Position numbers and translations under genes: made by a program. From NCBI GenBank assembly GCA_047495785.1, contig JBLDXI010000020.1, positions 1,798,001 through 1,862,000 of the forward strand: a stretch of DNA of 64,000 bases, read 5' to 3'. The stretch comes from Lepidodermella squamata. Its lineage: Eukaryota; Gastrotricha. Shown here piece by piece: positions 40,208 to 51,641 of this stretch (positions are counted from its first letter, which is position 1; every line of letters starts with the position of its first letter). Below the pieces are notes generated by a model. It saw only the letters and a program-made list of their open reading frames with translations. It made no database searches and was not told the origin of the DNA.

Positions 40208-41916
40208 ATGGCTGCAGCTTCTGATTGTTTCGTAACTGGTAAAACCGTTTTGATAACCGGGGCCAATACTGGTATTGGCCGAGCAGCCGCCGTCGAACTT
40301 GCCCGTCGTGGGGCGAAAAAGCTCATTCTAGGCTGCCGCAACCTCACCCAAGCCGAAGAAGCCGCAGCAGAAATTCGCGAAAAATCAAACCTCGGTCAAG
40401 AATCGGTCGTAGTTCGCCACCTCGATCTATCCGCAATCAAATCAGTAAGGAAATTCGCAGCTGAAGTCATAGCCTCAGAGCCAGCTTTGCATGTTCTGAT
40501 TAACAATGCTGGTATTTTTGGCCTGGATAGACGGACCCTTTCAGTCGATGGTTATGAATTGACCTTCGCAACGAATCATCTTGGTCACTTTTTGCTGACA
40601 AATTTACTGTTGGATTTATTGAAAAAATCAGCCCCGAGTCGAATTGTTAACGTTTCGGCTCACAGGTTGGCATTCTGGGCTTGCCGTCCCGGTTTTCACA
40701 TCGACGACTGGAATTTCGAAAAACCAAACTCCTACGGCAGTTCCACAGCTTACAACTATACGAAATTAGCGAATGTTCTATTCACAAAAGAACTGCATCG
40801 CCGTTTGCAAGAATCAGGCGACAAGGACGTTACGGCGTATGTTCTACACCCAGGTGTTGTTGGCACAGACATTGCGCGAAATTACAACGCGGTCCTGCAG
40901 AAAATGTTCAAGTGGTTCACGAAAAGCCCGGAGGCCGGTGCCAAGGTCACAGTCTACTGCGCGTCCCAACCTGCTATCGAAAATTTGTCTGGGAATTACT
41001 TTATGTAAGTGTTAAATCTGTAGATTTCAGTTTGAAATGCCTATTATAACATTTCACAGTAATTCTATCAATTTTTGTCCTAAGGCAAAAAAGTATTTGC
41101 TGTTCATTAAATCAGGTTTAACGATAAATTAATCATTCAAATTTTTCGGCATCGAATTCCAAATTTGTTTGAATATTGAAATTGAATAATTTATAAATTT
41201 GGCCGTTGATAAGTGAAAAGTGGAGTTGGGCGTATTTTCTGTATTTTCCAGCAAATCGCACAAAGTTTGTTGGCTTGAAGAGAGGCGATACTTAGATTCC
41301 TAGATGATCTTATACTCAGCTATTATTGATTATTTTGAATTTTCAAAATTCAGACCTATAGGAGGCTCCCATCTCCCATCCACCTCAAATGACGGGACAT
41401 ACAGTGCCGCCGAAAGGGCTTATCGATTTAGGTTTACGTGGAAAAACTAGCTTTATTCCATTAACATTTTTGAATATCTAGCAAGAATCCTCACCTCAAA
41501 TTACCCCAAAAAATCTCGACTGTGCATAAGAAAAACATCAAATTTTATTGCCAATTTAAGCTTAATTTTGTACATTTCTCGAAATTAGCAATTTCCACCC
41601 GGGAACTTTGAAGCCCATTCCCTCAGAAACCCTGATGACTATCAATCTCTTTTTGATATCATTCGACTCGTTCATTTAAAGCAGGATGAAAATCTCACGA
41701 TTTCGAAAATTTTGCCAAAACCCCTTTCACATGTTATTATCGAGTTGCATTCAATCTTTTTATTTTACTTTATTTTAACTTCATTTTTCTTTTTCGGCTC
41801 ATTTCAGGGACTGCCAACCTGTTGACCCAGGGGCGACGGCAAACGATGCTGAAATGGCGAAAAAGCTGTGGGAACTCAGCGAACAACTTGTTGCCAAAGT
41901 CCCTGATGCTGAATAA
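40208..41916 (+). CDS. short-chain dehydrogenase, retinol-dehydrogenase-like (SDR copy 8, inverted)
   Basis: Two exons, 40208-41004 and 41808-41916, 301 residues, on the opposite strand to the other seven. The start is the Met of MAAASDCFVTGKTVLITGAN, which aligns with paralogue starts; an upstream in-frame Met at 40121 would add 29 residues. TGANTGIGR, NNAG, VNVSAHR and YNYTK are seen; the Ser region is intermediate between the VSS and VAA types. The end is DPGATANDAEMAKKLWELSE. The intron is 803 nt, against about 145 in its closest relatives. It marks the right edge of the SDR array. Confidence 0.9.
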
Positions 41917-42965
41917 AACGCAAAGAATTTACACGTTTAAAACGGCATGATAGTAATACCGAGTGACGTGAATAAAATCGGACAGTTTGAACCACGAAGA
42001 CACAGGACACATTGACCTTCAGCAAGTTCCAATGAAGATTCGAGTTTTTACTCGCAAATTCCTGACGGCGGAATTATATTTAGAGAAGTCACTTATCTTA
42101 TTGTCACTCATCAATTAAGCACAATTAAGCGCCTCATTCGCAAAAATTCAAATAATTAATAGAAAGGTTCAAAAGGTCTTTTCTGAAGTTATTGTTCCCG
42201 TTACACGCCCATTATCGACTAATATAAGTGTCACGACGGACTAACCTTTGAGAAATATGAGCATAGACTTTAAATTGAATTTCCTGGCCAATTAACAAGT
42301 TGTCGAAGTGTTCAAGTTGACGGAGTTCGGCGACAATATATTAGCCAACATGGGCCGTGAACATGGCTAGAATCTGACAAAATGAGCTCGTAAGAAAACA
42401 AGATAATTAACTTCAAGGGTACACATCAATCAAAGTTTCAGAGACGATCCTCATTTTTGCCTCATATTGCACTGAGAGGTACATGTCTTAAAGGCATGCC
42501 GTCAGATAAATAATCAGCTCGGTGTGGCCCAGCTTGATAAAGACTAATTCAATATCCCTTTCCGTCCTTTTCATCTTGACCATAGACACACAATTTAATC
42601 AAATGTTATGACAACGTCTTTATTTAAATCAACTGTCCTTATATCAGTGTGACACAAGAATTAGAAATAAACTCTAGAGACCTCACCGCGGTGATCTAGA
42701 AATTAAGCCAGGTAGAAAAAAAGACACGGAAAACGCACTCCGTACAAGTTTGGCTATCAGGCCATTCCGATTAAAAAAATCAAGGAGCATGCCAAGACAA
42801 TGAATCAATAAGTCTGTTGTGATTATAAAAATAATTGATTAAAATCTCCCAGTTTTCCCCGAATTTTAAAATTTTGAAAGACTCATTGGAGCAGTGTGAA
42901 GATATGCAAAGAATTTTGAGAGATAAGGAATGACCCAATCTATGATACACATAGATGGTGTAAAT
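41917..42965. other. intergenic, no gene seen
   Basis: About 1 kb separating convergent SDR copy 8 and nuclear receptor A; no feature recognised. Confidence 0.4.
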
Positions 42966-44315
42966 TTAACAATCGAACATTTCAACGAAAAGAGCATCGC
43001 TATGATAGATATTTGGTTGAGTTTCTTTCAGCTCGGCGACACAGGCGTTGAACGAACTTGCTTGCAGCTTCAGCATACTGTACACCTGATGGAACTTGAA
43101 CATCTGAAAGAACGAAAAGAAAAGTTCACATCAGAATGTCTTGCTATCAAAATTAACCAACCTTAAGATTCGGATCCATCGAGTACTGAGACGCCAACGA
43201 CTGCAATGAGTTGAGGACGATCTGGTGGTACTCAGACGTAGTGTTCAAGAAGCCTTCCAACGAATCTTGATAGAAAAGTAGGGCCAACATTAAAGAAAAC
43301 TCTTGTTGACTTGGATTCCATTCCGCCAGAGCGAAGGCTATATCGCTCGCTTCGTTTTCAAGGCGTTGAAACGATGGGAAGTGATACATGAAGAGCTGTC
43401 TAGTCGCTTCATTCATTCCAAATGCGCTCGAGCTACTCCTGAAGTAAGACGCCATACACAATGGTATGAAACTCGCTCGGAATAACGCTCTCCTCGTGGA
43501 TGATGGCAGGGTACTGAACCCGGGGAGGCTTTTCGCATACTCCAGGCAAACCCCAACTTCAAACTTGAAGTGATCAATGAAGCTAGACCAAATGTTAGGG
43601 CTGGGTAGCAGCATCATTTGGCCGTAGTCCAATTCGAAAGGTTTGCTCGGCAGTTGCGACAAGATCCCGCCAGCCGTAACCATGGTGTCGAAAAACGAAG
43701 GCGGTGGGCCTGGAACAAATTGTTGATTGAAATCGCTGTGATTCGGCAAATTGACAAAAGTTGGCGAATAAGATGGCAGGGGCTGTTGAAATGCCGAGTT
43801 TGGTCGGAAGGGATCGCTAGATTGGCGGCTGAGAGGTTCATGGCGAACCTCCATTGAGCTTTCAACTGATGCCGATGAAGTAGAGGCTCGATTTGTGTTT
43901 ATTGGCTCACAATCTGGTTGAAAATACGAAAATTTAATTATTTCTTTTCAAAAATTCATTAGATGTCTCTTACCTTGAATGCGCATCCCAACAGCTAGAC
44001 ATTTAGCTAGCCGACATCTTGGGCAGAAAAGTGCCTTTCGGAATGGTAGACTTGCCGAGTCAGACGGTCGAATAACGGAGCAATTATTTGTAGCATTAAC
44101 GCATCGAAGGTTAGTCGAGTGATTGCGGCTAAAGAATTTCTGAAAAAGTTAAGAAATTAAAAAAATTAAGGAGGGGTTTTTAAAGTAATTACTCGGCAGG
44201 CACTGCATGTGTAGACGCCACATCGCATGCGCAGATTCGCTCGAGCGCAGCAAACCATGCATAGCTGATTGCTGCGAACCATAGCCAGAGTTTTGCGTTG
44301 TTTCATCGCTGACAT
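42966..44315 (-). CDS. nuclear receptor A (divergent, two zinc fingers plus LBD)
   Basis: Four exons (44193-44315, 43974-44139, 43162-43913, 42966-43103), 392 residues. The first finger has CMVC…CSACRKFF and the second CVNATNNC…CPRCRLAKCLAVGMRI, so both Cys4 modules of a nuclear-receptor DNA-binding domain are complete. The P-box CSACR is atypical, and the second finger holds 18 residues between its Cys pairs instead of the usual 9. The LBD contains KSLPGFSTLPSSTRRALFRA and SQQEFSLMLALLFYQ, with helices in nuclear-receptor order. A Pro/Ser-rich hinge joins them. It acts as a ligand- or constitutively regulated transcription factor by family. It resembles nematode-type supplementary receptors in style; orthology is not established. 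Confidence 0.88.
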
Positions 44316-44922
44316 TCACTAAATAATTATGATATGAGATAACGGTTTTATAGGCTGATGGTCACTTCTGGAAATTTCGCCGGCTTATATATGCCTGATT
44401 GCCGCCTACGTTATGGTGATCTGGTAACAAGATGATTATTTTTATGCTAACATACCGTCAAGGCACAGACACGTGGCGATTACAGGTTCTATATATTAAC
44501 GTCTCTCTGATTAATTAACGCAGTGGCCCGTCTTGGTGAGAAAATCAAAGTATATTCGAGAATATACTGTGCTAATTCAATCAGACACGGGACTCATTCA
44601 TGCGTGCCTGGTTCGGCGAGATGGCGAAACTTCGCGAAAAACATGTCAAGGTGTCATCTAGGCTATCCTTGTTCGCACGAGCGTGATGACAAATCGTGCG
44701 TAAAATGTAGGCGTAGTGGGCGTAGTTATGAATGAAACTCGTAGTAAACTACGCAACTATGGCCCGCGACCTAAATATATCGGTGACCGCGAAAGTTCTT
44801 TCCCAAATAAAGACACTAAGTGTTTTTCTGGGCAAAAAGTTCATTTTATTCTAAGGCAATTAACGTATCTATCAATCAAGTTCATGAGCAAACTGATTCA
44901 TGGTCTGAGAATTACCAGGATA
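44316..44922. other. intergenic, no gene seen
   Basis: Upstream region of nuclear receptor A; no supportable coding region. Confidence 0.4.
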
Positions 44923-45094
44923 TTGAATTATCTTTCGGTCCAGCACTATGGCAAGATCGGGCTGAATCGGGTGCTGGATGAGAGGCTGGATTAAATGCCC
45001 AGCACTGCCCTTCGCAGTTCAATGCTAGCCGTCCATTGTCCACCCTGAATGCTGGACAGCTGCTGGATAGGTGCTGGACCGAAAGTTAATTCAA
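44923..45094. mobile_element. 172-bp MITE-like inverted-repeat element with TA target duplication
   Basis: The left terminus ttgaattatctttcggtcca followed by gcac (44923-44946) and the right terminus (45071-45094) are inverted copies of about 24 bp with one mismatch and one indel. A TA flanks each end (44921-44922 and 45095-45096). The interior repeats the word tgctgga several times in both orientations. No coding capacity. Confidence 0.65.
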
Positions 45095-46112
45095 TACACT
45101 AGACTGGTCAATAAAAGCTGACCAGCTTGCTAACAGATTCTCGAAGTTATAATTCGGTTTATCCCAGTAATGCAGGTTTCACGCCTTTTGGTTGAACTAC
45201 GAATCCAAATAGGTCGCATCGATACCCCGATTAGGATTAGGGGAAACCTGCACAACAATCCAATTGCTGTCGAATGCCAGATTACTGCTCGAATGCTACC
45301 CTGAACGACAAGGATCTAACCCCAAAATCTTCTTTTTCAATATGGCTAAGATGTTTTACCCGTCATTTGGTCTATTCAGGGACTTCGAAGCTACAACGAT
45401 TGGCTACCCTTTGAAACTCGAGAAGCTGCAAACATTTCGGGTTTCACGACTTCAGCACATTCCTGCAGGATGGCATGACAACTTATTTATAGTTATAACA
45501 GAGCTTTCAAGCGATTTCGTAATGAGCTAGGGAGGATGGGACGAGTTGCCGACAAGCTTTTTCCGCGGTTATTCAAAAATAATGCATTTCTAACATCACT
45601 ATGTTGATTCTTGATTTTTGTTGTCGTATGCCGTCGTAGAGTATGCTACTGGGATCGCACAACAACGGGGGATAGCGAGAATCCTCTTTCCAACGGTTGT
45701 AGACTCGTAAAAATGACCAGGAATGGAGAATGGAGGTTGACATATCTCCCATTCGGAAATGGAGGATTCCAAGCTCGTCGCGCTAGATTTAATTCGATCT
45801 CGGTATGACAAAGCAGATTTAAATGAAATTCAATGCAGGAAGGTTCCGTTCGGCCGAATATTTCGAAGGCAAACAGAGATCTATCCAAGACATTTGGGCC
45901 TCGGCGAGCAGAATGAATATATTGAAAAACTCATTCTTTCAAGTCATCGTCAGCTGAGCTCAGGACTCGGTGAAAGAATAACCTTCGGCAATACAAATTC
46001 AGCAATACGCGGAAGGAAGATAGCAAAATAATACACATTTCACAGACTGTAAGCTTCACATTTCCTGATTATACAAGCTTTGAACTATTTGTCACAGATC
46101 TAAGTATATAAC
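45095..46112. other. intergenic or 5' part of decayed transposon
   Basis: About 1 kb upstream of the recognisable hAT transposase. Frames here show no zinc-finger (BED/TTF) signature, so the transposase N-terminus is missing or unrecognisable. Confidence 0.35.
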
Positions 46113-49100
46113 TCAGATTCAAGCAAGAAATTACTACGGCTCCGCTTAGTGCTATCAGCACAACCAGAAATGGACTTGAAATTTCGGATCATTACCTTAG
46201 CAAAGATATCCAGAACGAGCTGATTCAAATACTCTCAGATGCAGTGTCCCAACTCATATTGCAACTAGTGAAAGAGGCGAAATATTACTCAATCATAGTT
46301 GATTGCACACCAGACGTCTCCAACAAAGAGCAGGTATCCTTTTCTATCAGATTCGTTAACTGTAATGCAACTGCACCTGAAAACCCGGAACGAGTCAATT
46401 ATGCCTGGAACCGTCACAAAAAATCAAATCCCGCAAATCGACGAGTTCGAATCGAGGAGCATTTCTTGGGCTATATCATCACCGAGGATAGTACTGGGGA
46501 AGGAATGACTGATCTGATCTTGAAGACTCTGCGCGACAAATTTGGATTGAACGTGAAGGATTGCCGAGGTCAAGCGTACGACAATGGTTCCAACATGAAA
46601 GGAAAACATCGAGGGGTTCAGATGAGGATTCGCCAAGTGGAGCGCAGGGCTTTTTATGTTGCTTGTTGGTGCCACACCCTCAATTTGATCATCTGCTCGA
46701 TCGCTAAATCTTGCATCGAAGCCATTTCGTTTTTCGGGCTGCTGCAGTCGATTTTCAATTTTTTGTCAGCGTCAATTGGCAGTTGTTGATGAGCAACAAT
46801 CCAGTTTTCACAGTAAAAACCCTATCTAAGACGCGATGGGAGGAGCGGATTAAAGCTGTGAAGCCGTTAAGATTCGACCCTGTTTCCGTCTTTGACACCC
46901 TGGACGAGCTGGCTAGAATTTTGCCGAAGCCTTCAGACAAGTGAGTAATTGCGATATAAATAAAACGTGTGCATAAAGTACGTTTCGTTGTTAGATTTGA
47001 AAGTCGAAACCTTGCCGATCAAATGACTCAGTCGAAATTCTTGTTAGGAATCGTCATTTGGTTCGAGATTTTGTCGAAGGTCAATGTTGTGAGCAAGTTT
47101 TTGCAAAGCCAAGATGCTGATTTGCAAGTCGGGTTGGAAATGTTGGAAGAGCTCCGCAAATGGTTGCTCGAATTCAAAGCGAATGGTTTCCAAGGCTGTG
47201 TCGTCGACGCCAAGACTCTGGCCCTGGAAAAGCTGTTCCTCGAAGATTTTTCGTTTCCCAAGCCTGAGGATGTGCGAGTCAGGCGAAAGCCGCGTCGGCT
47301 AATCGAGGAAGAGGACATTGAAATGTTCTCAACGCCAACCCCGACTGATCCGTTGATGAAATTCAAATCTGAATTCTTTGATTCTATTATCGACCTTGCT
47401 ATCGAACAGCTGGACGAACGCTTCGTTCAAATCAAAGAGCATTTGACAGTCTGGAGCTTTCTTTTCGACGTGAGAAAATCAGTCTCAGATGACAAAGAGG
47501 CGAAAAGATTCAAATCCGGCGGAGAAAGTTTTGACCTTGAAAGGTGCTGCAAGGCTCTGCATCAAGAGCTAACTGACGAAACTGGGTCAAGCGATATCAA
47601 CGGCGGCGAGCTGTTGCAAGAATTGAGAACCTTGGCAGCAGTTTTGCCCGAAAACGCTGTAAAGCCCATCGATGTTCTAGAATTCTTGGGCCGGCCGACA
47701 CAATAGCTAATCCACAATAGCGAATCCACAATAGCGCGCGACTAAATAGCGAGAATATAGTGATGCCCACAATAGCGTGCGACTATTTAGAAATCCCGGA
47801 ATAGCGCGCGACATATTAGCGAAATTATCAGTATCACCATAATAGCGAGTGACGAAATGGAGAAATTATCGTTATTCAAAAATTGAACATCAGGTTTTGA
47901 TTATTATTCAATTTGTGTTCATTTTTACTATTTAAAAATGGACACCTCAAAATTAAATAGGTCGCACTGTTTTATAAACATGGCGCGCTTTTCTATCGAT
48001 GGATCTATTTCTATCGATGTTAATATGTTTTCGTCGATTAGCGGTTAGCTTTTATTCTTTTATCAAATAGAAAAAGGTCAGGTTGACCGGCCGATAAATT
48101 GACCGTCGCCTGTCAGGTATGGGTCGGCTAAATTCCGGCCGGTTGACCAATAAGCTGAACTATTCCTTATTCCAAAGAGTGCCTATACTTGTGATGCTTT
48201 TAGATGGTAAATCTAGCCATGTCTATCAACTGTGAGATGTTAAGAAGCATGATCATCAATGCTTGGATCTCTGAGCGATTACCTGCTATCTACCCATTAC
48301 TCGAAGCCTATAAGACTTGGAGAATAAGCGCATGTAAAAGCACTGCGCACCGCTCAATAACCGCAATAATGCATTAAATCGCTGATGGTACGAAAAACGT
48401 GTGTCCAAGCTCGAATGAACGCGCGAGAGTGAGACATGCGGCGGGCTCCCGCAGCGTGCGCGATACAATCTTGTTAATAGGCGATTACACACCGGATTAC
48501 ACTTCTCTGAGCTAGAGGAGGCGTCTAAGAAGCGGAAAAACCCTGTAGCGCACCGCACTCGCTGCGCTGAGTAGTGAGGAGTAGTGAGGTTGGAGGATTA
48601 CCCACAGTCGAGCGCTTTCGCACCTGTTTATAGCCACTTGCTTATAGGTTTATGATAGCTGAAACTTTAATAATTCCATTGATTATGACATTTTCTGTGG
48701 CAGTTTCAGACCACCATGTAGAGAATGATGCACTTGGCCACGGTTTTACAATTTAACTCGCTGTAACGAATAAAACAATCGGAAAAAAGCAAATTGACTC
48801 TGCGGGTCAAGAATAGAGGTATAATTGAAAAAATTAAGGAATAATTACCAATATCCATAAATTTTTAAAGAAAAACTGTTGCTTGTTTCTATAACTCGTC
48901 AAACTGTTCAGAAAACTGTTCAGAAAAATGATAAATCAAGGGTGGTGCCCTGACCTAAACCATAAAAAATTCACCCTAATTAGGGTTTATACCAGGCTTC
49001 CACGACTCCTATTTTCGATATAAAATCTGATTACATGTTTACGATATCTCGCACTTCCATTGAGGCCGCAGGTAATATTCGCCATATTGTCGCCTTCTAT

Positions 49101-49518
49101 TGTGTCGCAGCCAGATATTTCGCTATTATGTCGCGTGCTATTCCGGGCAAGATAAATTTTCGCTATTAAGTCGCTTTCTATTTTGTGCCTCGCTATTTTG
49201 GGGTTCCTCGCTATTATGTCGCATTCTATTGTGTCGCCCGGCCAATTCTTGTACTCGAATCAGCTTCAGAACGGCTTTCCCAATATCTTTATCAGCTTGA
49301 GGATATTGCTGACATTGCCAGTGACGGTGGCTAACGCTGAACGCAGCTTTTCGGTATTGAAAATCTTGAAAAACTACCTTCGAAGCACCATGGGACAAGA
49401 TCGTCTTTTAGGTTTAGCGTTGATCGCGATTGAACATGAACTAGCCGAATTATTGGATTACTATCAACTAGTTAAAGTTTTCGCTGAACTCAAAGCTAGA
49501 AAATGCTTTGTTAAATAA
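46113..49518 (+). pseudogene. hAT-superfamily transposase (ZMYM/TTF-type), frameshifted and interrupted
   Basis: Similarity starts at LRFKQEITTA and includes KEAKYYSIIVDCTPDVSNKE, DCRGQAYDNGSNMKGKHRGV, LSKTRWEERIKAVKPL and, after the interruption, LTLPVTVANAERSFSVLKIL, the hAT C-terminal dimerisation signature (…NAERSFS-x-LK…). The DCRGQ-x-YDN block carries a catalytic-type Asp. A 54-nt GTGAGT…TTAG intron is at 46941-46994. The frame breaks by about one base near 46770-46785, and the coding region is split by the element at 47689-49243. Removing the element restores frame exactly. No terminal inverted repeats of the hAT itself were found. An immobile relic by this reading. Confidence 0.85.
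47689..49243. mobile_element. 1,555-bp non-autonomous element with 8-bp TSD inserted in the hAT gene
   Basis: An exact 8-bp duplication AATTCTTG flanks the element (47681-47688 and 49244-49251). The termini are inverted: ggccggccgacacaatag at 47689-47706 against ctattgtgtcgcccggcc at 49226-49243, 17 of 18 matching. Inside both ends the word AATAGC (or its complement) recurs about every 14-16 bp with GCGAC fillers (47700-47870 and 49080-49230). The middle has no supportable gene. An 8-bp TSD and subterminal word arrays fit a hAT-type non-autonomous element, so a hAT-like element appears to have landed in a hAT gene. Confidence 0.85.
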
Positions 49519-49746
49519 ATGCATAGACTAGATCTAGCGATGACTCAGAATTCGATGATTAATAGCATCGTTGAAATTGAATATGCAAACATAAGCTATA
49601 AAAAATGTTATATGTTATTTTGCCTATTTTAGATACTTAATAATAACGTGAAGTTATCCCGCCTCGGTCGCTCTGAAGGCTAACGCCGCTCCTGTTGAAA
49701 TATTGCACCAGAAATGTTTATAGCACACAGAAGTCGTTATTTTCAT

Positions 49747-51336
49747 TCAATATCCAGCAAAATTAGCAGGCAAATCTATGAGATGAAGGCTTTGCTGGGC
49801 TGGTTCCGGGGAATGTTCATAGTATGAATCACAGTCGCCGGCTGCCGTTTTTTCAGGCGGGTATAGTTTAGCGAACATTGCGTACGGTTCAAACAAATCC
49901 GGGCGTAGCCGAGCAAAATTTCCAATGCTGTCGATAGTGAATTGAGCCGACCATTTCAGCAAACGGTAAACTTCACAAAAGTTGTTCCACTAAGCAAAAA
50001 TTCAGTAAAGAAATCAAACACTGTAATCTCGCCGTATTCAAACTCACTCTCGCAGTTGCGCCATCACCTTGCTGCTGCATGAAGGACTTCACCGCGAATA
50101 ACAGCAGACAATGAACCTTCTTAGCGATATCTGGCCTTTGCAATGGCATTTCGTTTTCTAGAAATCCAATTTTCAGAAAAGGTTGCACGTTGCGCGACAA
50201 GAGCGTACCCGAATAGAAAAGCAAAGCCTGAAGCAAGGCGTATTCGCCGAATGTCGGGCGCCATCTTGCAAAAGCATTCGCCACGGTTTCAGTACATCTT
50301 TCAAGTGGCTTGAAAAAAGCGAGAACACATTAAATTGAATCCTAGCTGCTTGACAGCTGGCTCACCGAGAAAAACGGGAAGAAGTAGAACAGAGCTTCTC
50401 GAATCTTCTCATTCATCGAAAAGAAAGGCGATCCGGTGGGATTTGACGGCAAACAAGCCTCAGCGACACACATTGGAAAATAAGCCTTGCTGAACAAAGC
50501 AGTTCGATCTTCGAATGGCAGTTCATCGTAACCTAAAATAAATCATTACGGCATACGGCATGGAAGGTAAAAGAACCTTACTCGGAAGTTTGCGGACAAA
50601 ATCAGCGCACAAGGCCGAACATCGTTGAAAATCGACCATCATGCCATGCCAAACGCCTTCAGGGGTGTGCAAGTTTGAGAAGTATTCGCTTGGTTTTTGG
50701 GGAACGTTGCTCATGACAACGACTGCTTTTGCCGCAGAAGACAGTATAACCTCGGCCGCGGAGCATTCGAACCTCTTGGGACCCCGGATGACTTCAGCCG
50801 AGATTGAAGGCTTCATTGCTTCACTATTGCTGCTTTCTTGGCTATCGAATCTTGTTCGAGAGCTTGATTCGTCGGGGTCGATTCTTGTCGTTAATCTCTT
50901 TGTTTTCGGCCGTCTTCTTCCTGAAGTTTCAATAGGCTTATAGTTCTAAAATATTTATTTGAATTTTGTAATAACCTCCCACTCTCATCCCAGCCGCATA
51001 ACACTTTTCCAAACGGCATTTCGTACAATTGAACCTTTTACTGCTTCCACCTTCTTCGGCCGCTGTTTCTCTCTTAACTACACATCCGCCCTGTGAGTTG
51101 ATGCACTGAAGGTCGTCGAGAGTGTCGTGATTTCGAGAGAAAAATTTCTGCAACAAAAAAATGATTGATGAATGGGGGATGAGGGTTAGAGCGCAACTCA
51201 CCTTGCAAGCCTCGCATGCTATTATGCCGTACTTGGGTTTATCGTCCGTGAACGCTCCACATACCTAGAAATAACGTAAAATAAGTAAAACACTTCAATT
51301 TATTATTTTTCCTACCAAGCAGGTTTCTTTTTTCAT
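49747..51336 (-). CDS. nuclear receptor B (divergent, two zinc fingers plus LBD)
   Basis: Seven exons (51316-51336, 51202-51264, 50976-51147, 50582-50920, 50366-50532, 50048-50308, 49747-49989), 421 residues. The start MKKETCL leads into CLVCGAFTDDKPKYGIIACE, then ACKKFFSRNHD and the second finger CINSQGGC…CTKCRLEKCYAAGMRV, with 18 residues between its Cys pairs. A basic hinge (GGRRRPKTKR) could be a nuclear localisation signal. The LBD runs from DFVRKLPGYDELPFEDRTAL through PTFGEYALLQALLFYSGTLL to LRPDLFEPYAMFAKLYPPE. All seven junctions keep frame. Related to receptors A, C and D nearby. Confidence 0.9.
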
Positions 51337-51641
51337 TCTGAATGGTTAAAATCCGCAGTTTGATGAGTTCAAAGGAATTTTCCCAAAATCGATTTACGCG
51401 TTTGTATTAGAAATAGAACATCACGCATCTGATTTTAAATGCGTCTAGTACGAGTTTTCACTTTTTATATATCAATGAAAAGGCTTCTCCTTGACGTATT
51501 GTTATTTATCTTCTATAATACTTATAATCGCATCAAAATCACGGTACATGGGTGATAAATCAACATGATCGATTTCGACAGGTATCGAGAAAAATTGTGC
51601 GTGACGCGTTAAAATCTTAGTTCACCGATCTGCATGAGGAG
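51337..51641. other. intergenic spacer
   Basis: Between receptor genes B and C on the same strand; A+T-rich, no other feature. Confidence 0.35.
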
